NCBI GenBank assembly: GCA_910592205.1 | Contig: CAJVPJ010001322.1 | Coordinates: 1 to 10,483, forward strand | Direction: 5' to 3' | Source: Paraglomus occultum | Lineage: Eukaryota > Glomeromycota > Glomeromycetes > Paraglomerales > Paraglomeraceae | DNA length: 10,483 bases | Shown here: piece after piece, positions 1 through 7,440 of the stretch | Layout: every line of letters begins with the position of its first letter | How positions within the stretch are numbered: the first letter of the stretch is position 1 | The notes under the pieces: generated by a model | Database searches by the model: none | Told to the model about the DNA's origin: nothing | Seen by the model: only the letters and a program-made list of their open reading frames with translations | Program-made: the position numbers and the translations under genes

Positions 1-131
1 AACTTCGGTAACGGTATAACGAGATTTTACTATTAAATTCGTTATAACGAGGGAATTTCACTATTTAGAAAACGGGGAAGCCAGAATCCCTTCGGTATAA
101 CGAAAATTCGTTATAACGAGGTTTGACTGTA
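1..131. mobile_element. Terminal inverted repeat of a pogo/Tc1-mariner-type DNA transposon (right end)
   Basis: Read on the minus strand, this stretch starts with CAGTCAAACCTCG just inside a TA (130-131), the usual terminus and TA target site of pogo/Tigger-like elements. The 12-base palindrome TCGTTATAACGA occurs twice (39-50 and 108-119), and the related CGGTATAACGA also occurs twice (12-22 and 93-103), giving the nested sub-repeats common in such ends. Only one end is visible; the rest of the element lies before position 1, so whether it is a full transposon or a MITE cannot be told. No transposase of the pogo type is in the window. Confidence 0.65.
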
Positions 132-360
132 TATCTGTTTTATTTTGAATTGCGTGTTATAGGTATGTTTCGTTAATACTGTTTCCTAAATACCTTTAAC
201 ATGCAAAAACTTTTTCGGAAAATATTAATTAGAACGATGACTTTTAAGCAAAATATTCATTGCCAAGTTACTGTAAAACCAAAGCATTAGGGATGACGCG
301 CGGAGATTCATAAATTTCTATCAGTATAGTTTATGGCAGCATTAAAAAACCAGAACCATT

Positions 361-652
361 GACCCTAATCATACGTTAAAAGATCTCTTTGCTTGGGAAA
401 TTCTGCGTGAGAGATATAACAATTATGTTATCTTCCCGAAATATTGGATGCAAGCACGTTACATAGACCTCTTTTCAGGCATTGAAGACATGTTAAGGGA
501 TAAAGGGCAGGTGTAACAAGACAATGACCCGAAACATATTAGCCGCCTCGCTGAAGTTTTCTCCTAAGTATCAGACTAACGTCTTGACTTACATGTAAAT
601 CAAACAGAGAATTTCTGTAAAAGATGTAGCGACTAATATTGAGTTTGCATGA
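361..652 (+). pseudogene. Decayed Tc1/mariner-type transposase fragment (DDE domain)
   Basis: The frame starting at 361 reads without a stop to 513 and gives a pattern typical of the middle of Tc1/mariner transposases (MQARYIDLFSGIEDML). After a TAA at 514-516 the same frame gives QDNDPKHISRLAEVF, matching the QDNDPKHTS block that carries the second catalytic Asp. A stop at 565-567 and a frame change follow. From 590 a second frame gives YM-stop-IKQRISVKDVATNIE, which resembles the block after the third acidic residue. The N-terminal helix-turn-helix part and the first catalytic Asp are missing. In-frame stops by substitution mark it as an old, dead copy. It is probably unrelated to the pogo-like end at 1-131, since pogo transposases have a different motif here. 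Confidence 0.5.
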
Positions 653-2337
653 TTATTGTGAACGTTGTGGTCATAGAAAGCAACGGTGAAAGCATTCCTA
701 CTACTTATAGTAAAATCTGCTGAGTATTCAGCTTTCGAATATGTAAATTTTATCTTATTTGCACCATTTGTTTTGCGTAATATGCAAGTTTATAATTCCG
801 GTTTTTTTCTTAACACATTGTACACACATGTGCGGGAAACAAAGGCTTTATCTATAGACCGCGGTTCATTACAGTGATGTAAATATTATAACGAAAGCTC
901 GTGAATAAAGATTTCTTATGGCATCATTGTGTCTAAATCGTTAGAACCATATGGTTCAAAGCATGATAACATGTCACATGCCATATAGATTGTATATACA
1001 CTTTTGTCTTAGTATAGAATTTGCTAACTCCATAGAACGTAAGCGTGGCTAGGGAAATTAATTTGTTCCAATTAATTTATGCATGAGAACACCGTAATTG
1101 GGACATTTAAGTTCATGATTTACAAGTTTCGATCAGGTGGGAGGCTCATTGTATACAATCTCCTCGGCCCTTGTCCAGTACTTATTAGGAACATACATAG
1201 CATACCGACATGCGGGCTAATAACATTTAGTTAAGGCATAGCATCTAATTTCTGGCGAGCTGACTGGGTTATCAAAACTGGTACGATAATGGAGAAAGAA
1301 GAAAAAAGCAAAAGTTTTCGTATGCTTGACTAAATGAATTTACTAGCACTGCCCGGAGACTTTACAATCTGATTGGTAAACAATGCTGTGTCCAAATATT
1401 ATGCCTTAAACCTTCGAATGGCTCCATCTTTCTGTTATCGTCGCATTATGAAAACTTTGGCCTTTTTTTTACATAAAGATCGAAAAGATCCTTAACAAGG
1501 CACTGTATCATAAATTGAATTCATCAATCAAATTTAAAGCATGTTCTTAATTCGTCCACAACAATTATTACAAATAATATATAGTCGCATATTAATAAGG
1601 TAATTAATCAACATGCTATGTATGATAAGGGTACAAGTAACATTAGCTGCTAAAAATCCTACAACCGTTATTATTATCGTTCAAGTCGTTAAGTTAACTT
1701 AATACTAAAACATGATTCAACAGTCCATTGGCTCTATTACTGGAACTACTCATACTCAGCGACTTTTTTGCATCTGCACATGTATAGACTCATGTAAAGG
1801 GATCGGTTTTGCTCTTTAGGGTCCAATACCAACATTAAATAACTAAAATGGGATGTCGTGATTTCGGCTTAAATAAAACTTATTTTTAACATTTTTCCAT
1901 TATTTCGCTTTTATTACTTCGTTTGTGAAAATAACGCCTAGTATTAAATAGGGATAGTACAAGAGTGAAACGAATCCGCCAAGATGCGATCGGCCGAAGC
2001 ACAAAAATAATACAATAATGTAAATTGATTTTATGTCGATACTACTAAGACACATAATAATTGGAGCAAATTATTATATACAATTTTCAGTACTTGCCTT
2101 TCGTACTGTTACAACTGCTCTCTTTCTCTGTTTCCCAAGTTCTTTATATTCTTAGAAATTTCGAATAGTAAGCCTGCACTGAACACAGACATTCTATTGA
2201 TTTTATTTATTTGGTGATCGTCTTATTAGATGCCTTTTAATCATGATACTGTTTGCAACACCTTCCGAATATGTACGAAGAAATTTTTCATTTCTTATCC
2301 GTAATAATTCGACTGTCGCACATTATCTACACAAACA
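653..2337. other. Gene-poor spacer
   Basis: No convincing coding region on either strand. A 63-codon open frame at 686-877 has no recognisable motif and is probably chance. The stretch is AT-rich with scattered small symmetries, the clearest being the 14-base perfect palindrome at 944-957. No tRNA, rRNA or tandem array was seen. Confidence 0.5.
944..957. repeat. 14-base perfect palindrome
   Basis: GAACCATATGGTTC is exactly self-complementary. It stands alone in gene-free DNA, 1.6 kb upstream of the nearest gene start. It could be a binding site for a dimeric protein or chance; nothing near it decides. Confidence 0.35.
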
Positions 2338-2543
2338 TATATAATGGGTTTATCTAATGGCTGCAGCTGTCTAATTCGCAAAAACACTTGTGTTGATTCT
2401 ATCCAGAGAGTAGACTCTCTCCTACCACTCTCCTTCTTATCCCACTTATACTAATTGGTATAGAATACCAACCTCCCTGCTCACCTATCTTGCCATTCGA
2501 CTTTTCTTACTCTCCACTCAACTCATTTAATACCTGAAACACC
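2338..2543 (+). promoter_or_regulatory. Putative promoter and leader of the GPI cell-wall protein gene
   Basis: A TATA-like TATATAAT lies at 2338-2345. It is followed by a strongly pyrimidine-rich leader from about 2418 to 2520 (CTCTCCTACCACTCTCC and similar), a common feature of fungal core promoters and 5' UTRs. Two perfect inverted repeats sit close together: AGAGAGT/ACTCTCT at 2405-2420 (2-base spacer) and TTGGTAT/ATACCAA at 2455-2471 (3-base spacer). The bases before the ATG are AAACACC, with A at -3. The transcription start itself cannot be seen. Confidence 0.45.
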
Positions 2544-3230
2544 ATGAAAGTCATCATATCAACCGTTTTCATCGTTCTTCTTGTTTCGATAGCCCAGGCT
2601 GGCATCTTTACTACTTCACCCGTCAGTTCTACGGTTTGGAAAGCCGAAACACAGCAAACCATTACTTGGATAAATTCTAAAAACCCACCACTTGAACAAC
2701 TCAAAAGTGTCACAATCCAGCTTATGACCGGTCCCGAAGAGCAACAGATCCCTGTATTGACGATTGGCCAGGGTATTCAAGGAATTGCTAAAAAATTCGT
2801 TTTCAAGGGAGTACCTAAAAATCTCGGACCATCTGGTCAATTTTACTTCCTCAAGTACTCGGATGGAGATTACTCGGGATTTTCCGCACGTTTCACTATT
2901 GACGGAATTGACGGTACGATTCCTGGCTTTGATCCCAACAATCCCAACGCCACTGCCAACAACACAACTGCTGGAAACAGTACTAGCACAGACCCCAACT
3001 CAGGATCGTATGGGAATAATTCAACAACTGGCGGTTCAAGTGGTGGTTCAACTGGCGGTTCATCCGGTGGAGGTTCAACAACTACAAACAACTCTACAAA
3101 GCCAACATCCACAAGTTCAACAAACAAGCCCAGTAGTACAGGCAAGTCTAGTGCAAACAGTTTGGGCGCTGTTCATGTTGCTACTTTCGTAATTGCACTA
3201 GTTGGAATGATCATATCCAACTGGATGTAA
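2544..3230 (+). CDS. Kre9/Knh1-like, Ser/Thr-rich GPI-anchored cell-wall protein
   Basis: An intact single-exon ORF of 228 residues. Residues 1-19 are a typical signal peptide, with likely cleavage after AQA. Residues ~22-118 match the N-terminal Kre9/Knh1-like fold (opening TSPVSSTVWKAETQQTITW, later GQFYFLKYSDGDYSGFSARF), a beta-sandwich found in many secreted fungal proteins. Residues ~129-203 form a low-complexity stalk of Asn, Ser, Thr and Gly. The stalk has several N-glycosylation sequons (N135, N140, N145, N158/N159, N182/N183), many possible O-mannosylation sites and a Gly-Ser run (GGSSGGSTGG). The C-terminus has small residues around 202-206, then a hydrophobic tail (~209-224), as expected for a GPI signal. 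It therefore probably sits on the outer plasma membrane or in the wall. Direct involvement in beta-1,6-glucan synthesis is unproven for such proteins. The first ATG after the CT-rich leader was chosen because the signal peptide begins there. Confidence 0.88.
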   Translation: MKVIISTVFIVLLVSIAQAGIFTTSPVSSTVWKAETQQTITWINSKNPPLEQLKSVTIQLMTGPEEQQIPVLTIGQGIQGIAKKFVFKGVPKNLGPSGQFYFLKYSDGDYSGFSARFTIDGIDGTIPGFDPNNPNATANNTTAGNSTSTDPNSGSYGNNSTTGGSSGGSTGGSSGGGSTTTNNSTKPTSTSSTNKPSSTGKSSANSLGAVHVATFVIALVGMIISNWM

Positions 3231-3394
3231 GTGTAATTAATAATATAATTAAACATAGTAGTGTACGTTAATTGAATCAATGATTTTATTAGCGGTTATG
3301 ATTTCTCTGGATAGATTCATACACTCCCTCCACTTTGCCACTTTCCTGTGAATATCGATTATGACAGAGACTGTCTATCATTATTTATTAGATT

Positions 3395-3407
3395 CCCCCC
3401 CCCCCCC
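3395..3407. repeat. Poly-C mononucleotide run (C13)
   Basis: Thirteen C in a row within AT-rich DNA, 165 bases after the GPI-protein stop codon. Its exact length is likely uncertain in any read set. Confidence 0.9.
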
Positions 3408-3893
3408 TTAATTAAAATCAATGAAGTTAATTACAAAAGACAGAAAAATTGCCGGATCTTCGGTTTAATGCTATTGTAAGTTTGGCTTGGGATTTGAATA
3501 GCGTATGCTAGCCTACTAAAAGCACTGGTCGACTAGTAATTTCTGTCGCAAATTTTACCTGCAGCGTAGTTAACTTTTCCCAAATAATTATAATAATAGA
3601 AGAGAGGCTCATTTGTTTTTTTAATAAAGATTAAACAATTGACACTTGTAATATGTATATATTTCATCGACTGAAATGGGAATTGTCAGGGGTACTTTGA
3701 CAATGTTTCATTGATTCGATTGATTATTAATCTGGTGTATATGATGTCAAAGTTATGTTTTCGTACGCTTTATTGTGACTCTATGAAAACTAGGAATACT
3801 CGCTGTCCGTATTAAAAACCGCACAATACCGATAACATACTTACGTTTGGACAATTTTTTATTGGCATAGCTTATCCAAAGTTACATAACGAA

Positions 3894-3919
3894 ATATCTT
3901 GTATCAAGAAACAAGATAT
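3894..3919. repeat. Inverted repeat, 9-bp arms, 8-base loop
   Basis: ATATCTTGT (3894-3902) and ACAAGATAT (3911-3919) are perfect reverse complements. It is not followed by a T run and has no gene beside it, so no role is proposed. Confidence 0.55.
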
Positions 3920-4683
3920 GATCTATACTTGTTTAATTCATTGCCCCCGGCTTTGTTCAATTTAAGTAAACAAGTTAATGAAGATAAAGATGAAGATGAC
4001 GGAAAACTTTTATATAAATGTACTCAATATAGAAGTCAAAACGTCTTTTACGTGGTTCAGGGGCATTAATAACCTAAAGAGATATGCCAGATTTACATTA
4101 TTAGATATTATTTACAAACACGTGATTTGGTACACTCTACCTATGCTTATTTTCGACAACAAAAGACGGCATTTTACATGACTGTAACTAGTCAATCAAA
4201 CACCTCCTTCCCAAGACGCCGATCAGTAAGGCAGAAGTATCGTTTTATTAGAGAACAATCTTGGTAAAAAGTAATCTTATTAGCGTGCTGTCTATTCGTC
4301 TCTTGTCGTCTATTCAACTATGAGCGTAATGTTAATAGTAAAAACGTTCGTTTATTATGACGCTTGAATTAAATAGCAGTTCGAGATTTGTGTTTTCTAT
4401 TAGCTGCATAAATTGCAGTTTGACCCCTGGTTTGTTGCCTCTGCGTGACATATTAGATACATTATCACACAAAGATTATTATAAGAATATTAATCAGATG
4501 CACATTTTGGGCTAGTCATAACAATGACAGTAAGGGTTGATAGTTGCAATATGTCATAAACAATATGATGAGTGCCTTTTTTTCCCTGCAAATAGAACAA
4601 AATTTTTCTAATCTAGTTTGACTCGCATCTTTTACAAATTCACACGAGGACAAAGAGCGGCCGCCAACATGGACGTGGAATTT

Positions 4684-4860
4684 TTACGAGTTAGAGGTTT
4701 CCTCCCTTTGAAATAAATTTGTAACTGTCTTTTTTAATATAAAGGGCATAATTGCTTTCTTTTTTTGCTCGTTTAATTGGCGGTGTTTTCTTTCCCGAAT
4801 CCAGTCACGTGGGCTCCTTTTACGTGTTTGGATACAAGTCATTTGGTGACTTGATAACAT
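4684..4860 (-). CDS. Doubtful short ORF with CT-rich upstream tract
   Basis: From an ATG at 4860 the minus strand encodes 58 residues, lysine- and arginine-rich (RKRSPRDWIRERKHRQLNEQ), with no family I recognise. The open frame continues upstream to 4914 but without an ATG. The only support is context: on the minus strand the bases just upstream (about 4885-4955) are pyrimidine-rich, like the leader of the 2544-3230 gene. A splice-acceptor-like TTTGCAG lies farther downstream (minus strand, about 4585). Nothing shows that it is expressed, and it may be chance. Confidence 0.18.
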   Translation of the reverse strand: MLSSHQMTCIQTRKRSPRDWIRERKHRQLNEQKKKAIMPFILKKTVTNLFQREETSNS

Positions 4861-5275
4861 TTCAGCTACTCGTGAATTTGGCGAAAATTTTCGCAGTCGA
4901 GTAGTAGAGAGCACGGGCAGACAAGGAGGTTAGAGTAGAGTGAGGGAGAGAGAGGCTAATTCATGAGAAATTTATGATGAAATTATATCAATTGGGAATT
5001 AACGTCTAGAACGCTAAAAATAGAGGTTAGGGTAGTAGTATGTTTGTGTATAGGTTAGGACAGATATTAGTACCATATTTTTTAACCGAGTTAGCTAGTA
5101 AAAGGGCGCAGCACGCGTGGTAGCGCAGGCTAGCAAGATAAGGTTAATAAAAAAGTACGACAAATTAACTAGATTAGCAGCAAAAAAAAACTAGATGTAC
5201 ATTTTTGGTACCATTCCGTGATGGTATGGGAGATAGCCTTTAATTCGTTAAAACATTTTGGTACCCGAAAAATTT
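4861..5275. other. Non-coding left flank of the integrase/Gag element
   Basis: No gene seen. It holds a purine-rich plus-strand tract (about 4925-4955) and several GGTTAG-like words. A small inverted repeat, TACCAT/ATGGTA, lies at 5209-5226. The 13-14 base word ACATTTT(T)GGTACC occurs twice, at 5199-5212 and 5253-5265. The left end of the mobile element probably falls here, but no terminal repeat matching the right side was found. Confidence 0.4.
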
Positions 5276-5500
5276 TTAACGTTTTTTCTTAAGATATTTT
5301 TGGAAATGTTTCGAAACGTAGTATCCTCTAATGTGTTTCGGGCAGCGACCGGATTCAGAGCGGGTAGGTTTGCCGCAATCAGAACAGGCAACCCGTTTTG
5401 GGCTTTTATAATGAAAGCAACAACCTTCGGGTCGCGTACAGCTTCGTAAACAAATTTCACCAGAATAAGAAATAAAAGAACAAGTATGTTTGGCATGCAT
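5276..5500 (-). CDS. Small protein with two CCCH zinc knuckles
   Basis: An intact ORF of 74 residues. The ATG at 5500 is the only one after the upstream in-frame stop. Cys and His fall into two similar groups, each ending in C-x2-H: C7, C17, C27 and H30, then C39, C42, C53 and H56. Extra Cys at 21 and 28 may join the first site. The tail (KHFQKYLKKKR) is strongly basic, suggesting nucleic-acid binding. I do not recognise the family; the ...C-x2-H pattern with interspersed Gly and Arg recalls small zinc proteins of large DNA viruses and mobile elements, but this is only a resemblance. It is divergently paired with the 5572 gene and is the only gene of the element with no frame damage. Confidence 0.6.
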   Translation of the reverse strand: MHAKHTCSFISYSGEICLRSCTRPEGCCFHYKSPKRVACSDCGKPTRSESGRCPKHIRGYYVSKHFQKYLKKKR

Positions 5501-5571
5501 CCTGTGTAAGGCAAAGTTTTAATTTAAATAATTGTATATAATGCTTATATAGCAAACATAGATAATTCAAA
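5501..5571. promoter_or_regulatory. 71-base bidirectional promoter region
   Basis: The whole spacer between two divergent start codons (5500 minus, 5572 plus) is AT-rich and contains TATA-like words (GTATATAATG around 5535 and CTTATATAG around 5544). Both genes must start transcription inside it or within the opposite coding region. Confidence 0.4.
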
Positions 5572-5930
5572 ATGGTCAACCACAAAGATATCGAATCAGC
5601 AATGATTGATGTAATCAAAGTCGCATACAGCCAAGGTACCAAAAAATATGACAGGTTAGGCGTATCATATGTAAGTTATTTAAAAACTTTACAACAAAAG
5701 AGAGAGAGGATTATATCAGGTTTGTAGCAAAAAAACGTGCACCAAATGAGGAAACCTATAATGAAAGAATGGCAGATTTCAAGGATTGGTATAATGAAGA
5801 AATATATACCAGCTTAGAAATACTATATAAATTATATCTTAAACTTGCCAGTCAAGAAGAAAAAGTGGAAAAGCGATCTAAAGCGGAAGTAGATGACATT
5901 CTCCAAAAAATTCATGGTTTACAAATATAA
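5572..5930 (+). CDS. Unknown ~119-aa protein, frame broken once
   Basis: From the ATG at 5572 the frame encodes about 42 residues (begins MVNHKDIESAMIDVIKVAY) and then runs into a TAG at 5725-5727. A second frame, already open from about 5691, continues to a TAA at 5928-5930 with similar charged, helix-rich composition (EETYNERMADFKDWYNEEIY). The two join if the A run at 5696-5699 had one more base. A GTAAGT at 5671 looks like a splice donor, but the acceptors seen at 5719 and 5727 do not restore the frame. The product would be soluble, alpha-helical, rich in Lys/Glu/Tyr and without Cys; no family is recognised. It converges on the integrase gene, 11 bases between stops. Confidence 0.5.
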
Positions 5931-5941
5931 CTGTTACATTA

Positions 5942-7045
5942 TCAATTGAGTACCCAATTGGGCGGTAATTCAGTGTCATGTGGGATTACCATCAATTGTT
6001 CTTTTACAAATAATCTTTCGGGTCCATCACCATTTTCATCCATAAGCCAGTATAAAACCGGTTGATTTTTTTGTATCAACGATTCCTTGGTATGGTAAAT
6101 TTGCGGAGACCAATTACAATCAGTTGCACGACATTTTCCTCCTTCTAATTCACCGGCATCAAGTAAATATCTAACTGAATCATTATGTGTTAAACGAGTT
6201 TCGTAATAACCCATAGGGCCAATGCGAGGCTTGGATGGTTTCGCAAACACATATTTCTTTTTTATCGCTTCTGCCGGAGTCATCCCAATCAAACGAGATA
6301 CTGAATTATTAAGATCGTTAACAATGATTGGTAAATTTTTTACCCACGCTCTTGATCGTTTGTCTAAGGGTAACAATAAATCCTCCGCATCCTGTATTAT
6401 ATATAATCGTTCAGCCAACGTTCGATTATATCTTTCAACAATGTAACTCCGCGTTTAGACTTAGCCTGTACATGTTTTATATTGTATTTGGCGTAAAATT
6501 TATTACAATCGCCCACATACTCGGAGCCTTTATCAGTAATTATAACTTCGGAAATTTAAGCGGACAATCAGGATCGTTATAGATTTTTAGCATGGCCTTA
6601 ACAATAGCTTTGGATGTGAGGATGTTTTCTCGAGACAGTTCATCATTACGTAAAACAGCGCCGATAGGTACTGACGCTTTATAGCGTGAAGCACGTCTAC
6701 GCAATTGACACTAAACATATATATCTTTCTCCCAACTTTATCGTAAGAGGTATAAAGCGTATCCCATTGATGTACTTCATTCGGAACGCATATTGTATTG
6801 AATGCTACACGCGGAATAAATTTTGGGCAGGGTTTGTGAATCTGATGTAGCGCCTGTTTATTTAACCATTCTCTCACATCGGCCAATGAAAAGTTATTTC
6901 CAGCTTTTCTACACGCATCGCGCAATTTTTTAGCGGTACGATAATAGCCCTGAGGCCTATAATACAATTTTCTAAGCTCAATGGCAATATCGAGTTTACG
7001 CGCTATTTTAGAATCAATAGAAATAATGGGAAGATAACCCGTCAT
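5942..7045 (-). CDS. Retroviral-type DDE integrase (rve core), three single-base breaks
   Basis: About 368 residues from an ATG at 7045-7043 to a TGA at 5944-5942, read in four segments: 7045-6692, 6691-6555, 6551-6450 and 6448-5942. Each junction behaves as one missing base, at 6692 (G), 6552-6554 (T run on the coding strand) and 6449-6450 (GG). Order: an N-terminal helical part (GYYRTAKKLRDACRKAG, ADVREWLNKQAL), then the catalytic core. The core has the first Asp in HQWDTLY (6761-6763), the second in TDKGSEY (6532-6534) and the Glu in VERYNRTLAERL (6434-6436). The spacing D-x32-E is slightly shorter than the retroviral 35. The C-terminal part (GELEGGKCRATDCNW, ERLFVKEQLMVIPHDTELPP) looks like an SH3/chromo-like tail. 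No HHCC zinc finger is seen. It would join element DNA to the target. The frame is also open upstream to 7252, antisense to gag; 7045 is preferred because family-like sequence begins there. Confidence 0.8.
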
Positions 7046-7065
7046 TTTTTGATCAAAATATAATA
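7046..7065. promoter_or_regulatory. 20-base divergent spacer with a 12-base palindrome
   Basis: Only 20 bases separate the integrase ATG (7045, minus) from the polyprotein ATG (7066, plus). They contain the perfect palindrome TTTTGATCAAAA (7047-7058) and an ATATAATA. The spacer is too short for two full promoters, so control signals must lie inside the coding regions, or one transcript starts within the other gene. The symmetrical site could let one dimeric protein control both genes; this is inference. Confidence 0.4.
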
Positions 7066-7440
7066 ATGGAAAACAAAATCCTAGATCCAGCATTCGTGCA
7101 ACTTGCACAATCGAATATCGAATTACGAGAGAAATTAAATCGCGAGGTAGATATAAATCGTACAAATGAAAAAAAAAATTCGTAAACTTATACAAGAATT
7201 GGAAAAATGCGAGGGAGAGTTGACCCGACAGAATTCTACTATCTCTAATCAAGAGAACGAAATTGATGATTTAAAAATTCAAATATCAGATTTACGTAAA
7301 CAATTAAGATCGGCTCTCAAAGAAATTAAGTCAAACAAAACTGTTATTGACAACAAAAAGCTTTATATGAAAAAAGTATTTCCAGACTTAAAAAAAGAAT
7401 CGAAGAATTATTCCGCCTCAGAAAAAAATTGCCTAATCAA
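7066..7440 (+). other. N-terminal coiled coil of the polyprotein
   Basis: After the start (MENKILDPAFVQLAQSNIEL) the sequence is almost all Lys, Glu, Asn, Leu and Ile in heptad-like spacing (ENEIDDLKIQISDLRKQL). This predicts a long parallel coiled coil that could drive Gag multimerisation. It is read across the A10 run at 7169-7178 and the A7 run at 7390-7396, which change the frame in opposite directions. Confidence 0.6.

Larger units (their letters stand above)
3231..4683. other. Gene-poor spacer downstream of the GPI-protein gene
   Basis: No supported gene. An ATTAAA at 3248-3253, 18 bases after the stop, could act as a poly(A) signal. A run of 13 C occurs at 3395-3407. A hairpin with 9-bp arms lies at 3894-3919. 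The octamer GTCTATTC is repeated at 4290 and 4308. A 67-codon open frame at 3978-4181 has no motif and is probably chance. Confidence 0.5.

Noticed and set aside
686-877. 63-codon plus-strand open frame as a gene
   Set aside because: No motif or composition supporting coding; lies in decayed transposon and spacer DNA.
2507-3192. Other-frame ORFs over the GPI-protein gene
   Set aside because: Shadows of the real gene; the plus 2764 and minus 2870 frames only reflect the repetitive Ser/Gly/Asn codons.
3395-3407. C13 run as a functional element
   Set aside because: Simple homopolymer; nothing around it suggests a function.
3978-4181. 67-codon plus-strand open frame as a gene
   Set aside because: No recognisable domain, no promoter-like sequence, random-looking composition in AT-rich spacer.
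5201-5647. GGTACC inverted pair as the element's terminal inverted repeats
   Set aside because: One arm lies inside the coding frame of the 119-aa gene, and no matching copy is found at the right end in terminal position.
5671-5727. Intron (GTAAGT ... TAG) in the 119-aa gene
   Set aside because: Neither acceptor seen restores the downstream frame, while one extra A in the run at 5696 does.
7046-7252. N-terminal extension of the integrase up to 7252
   Set aside because: It is antisense to the coiled-coil coding region and lacks family-like sequence; the match begins after the ATG at 7045.
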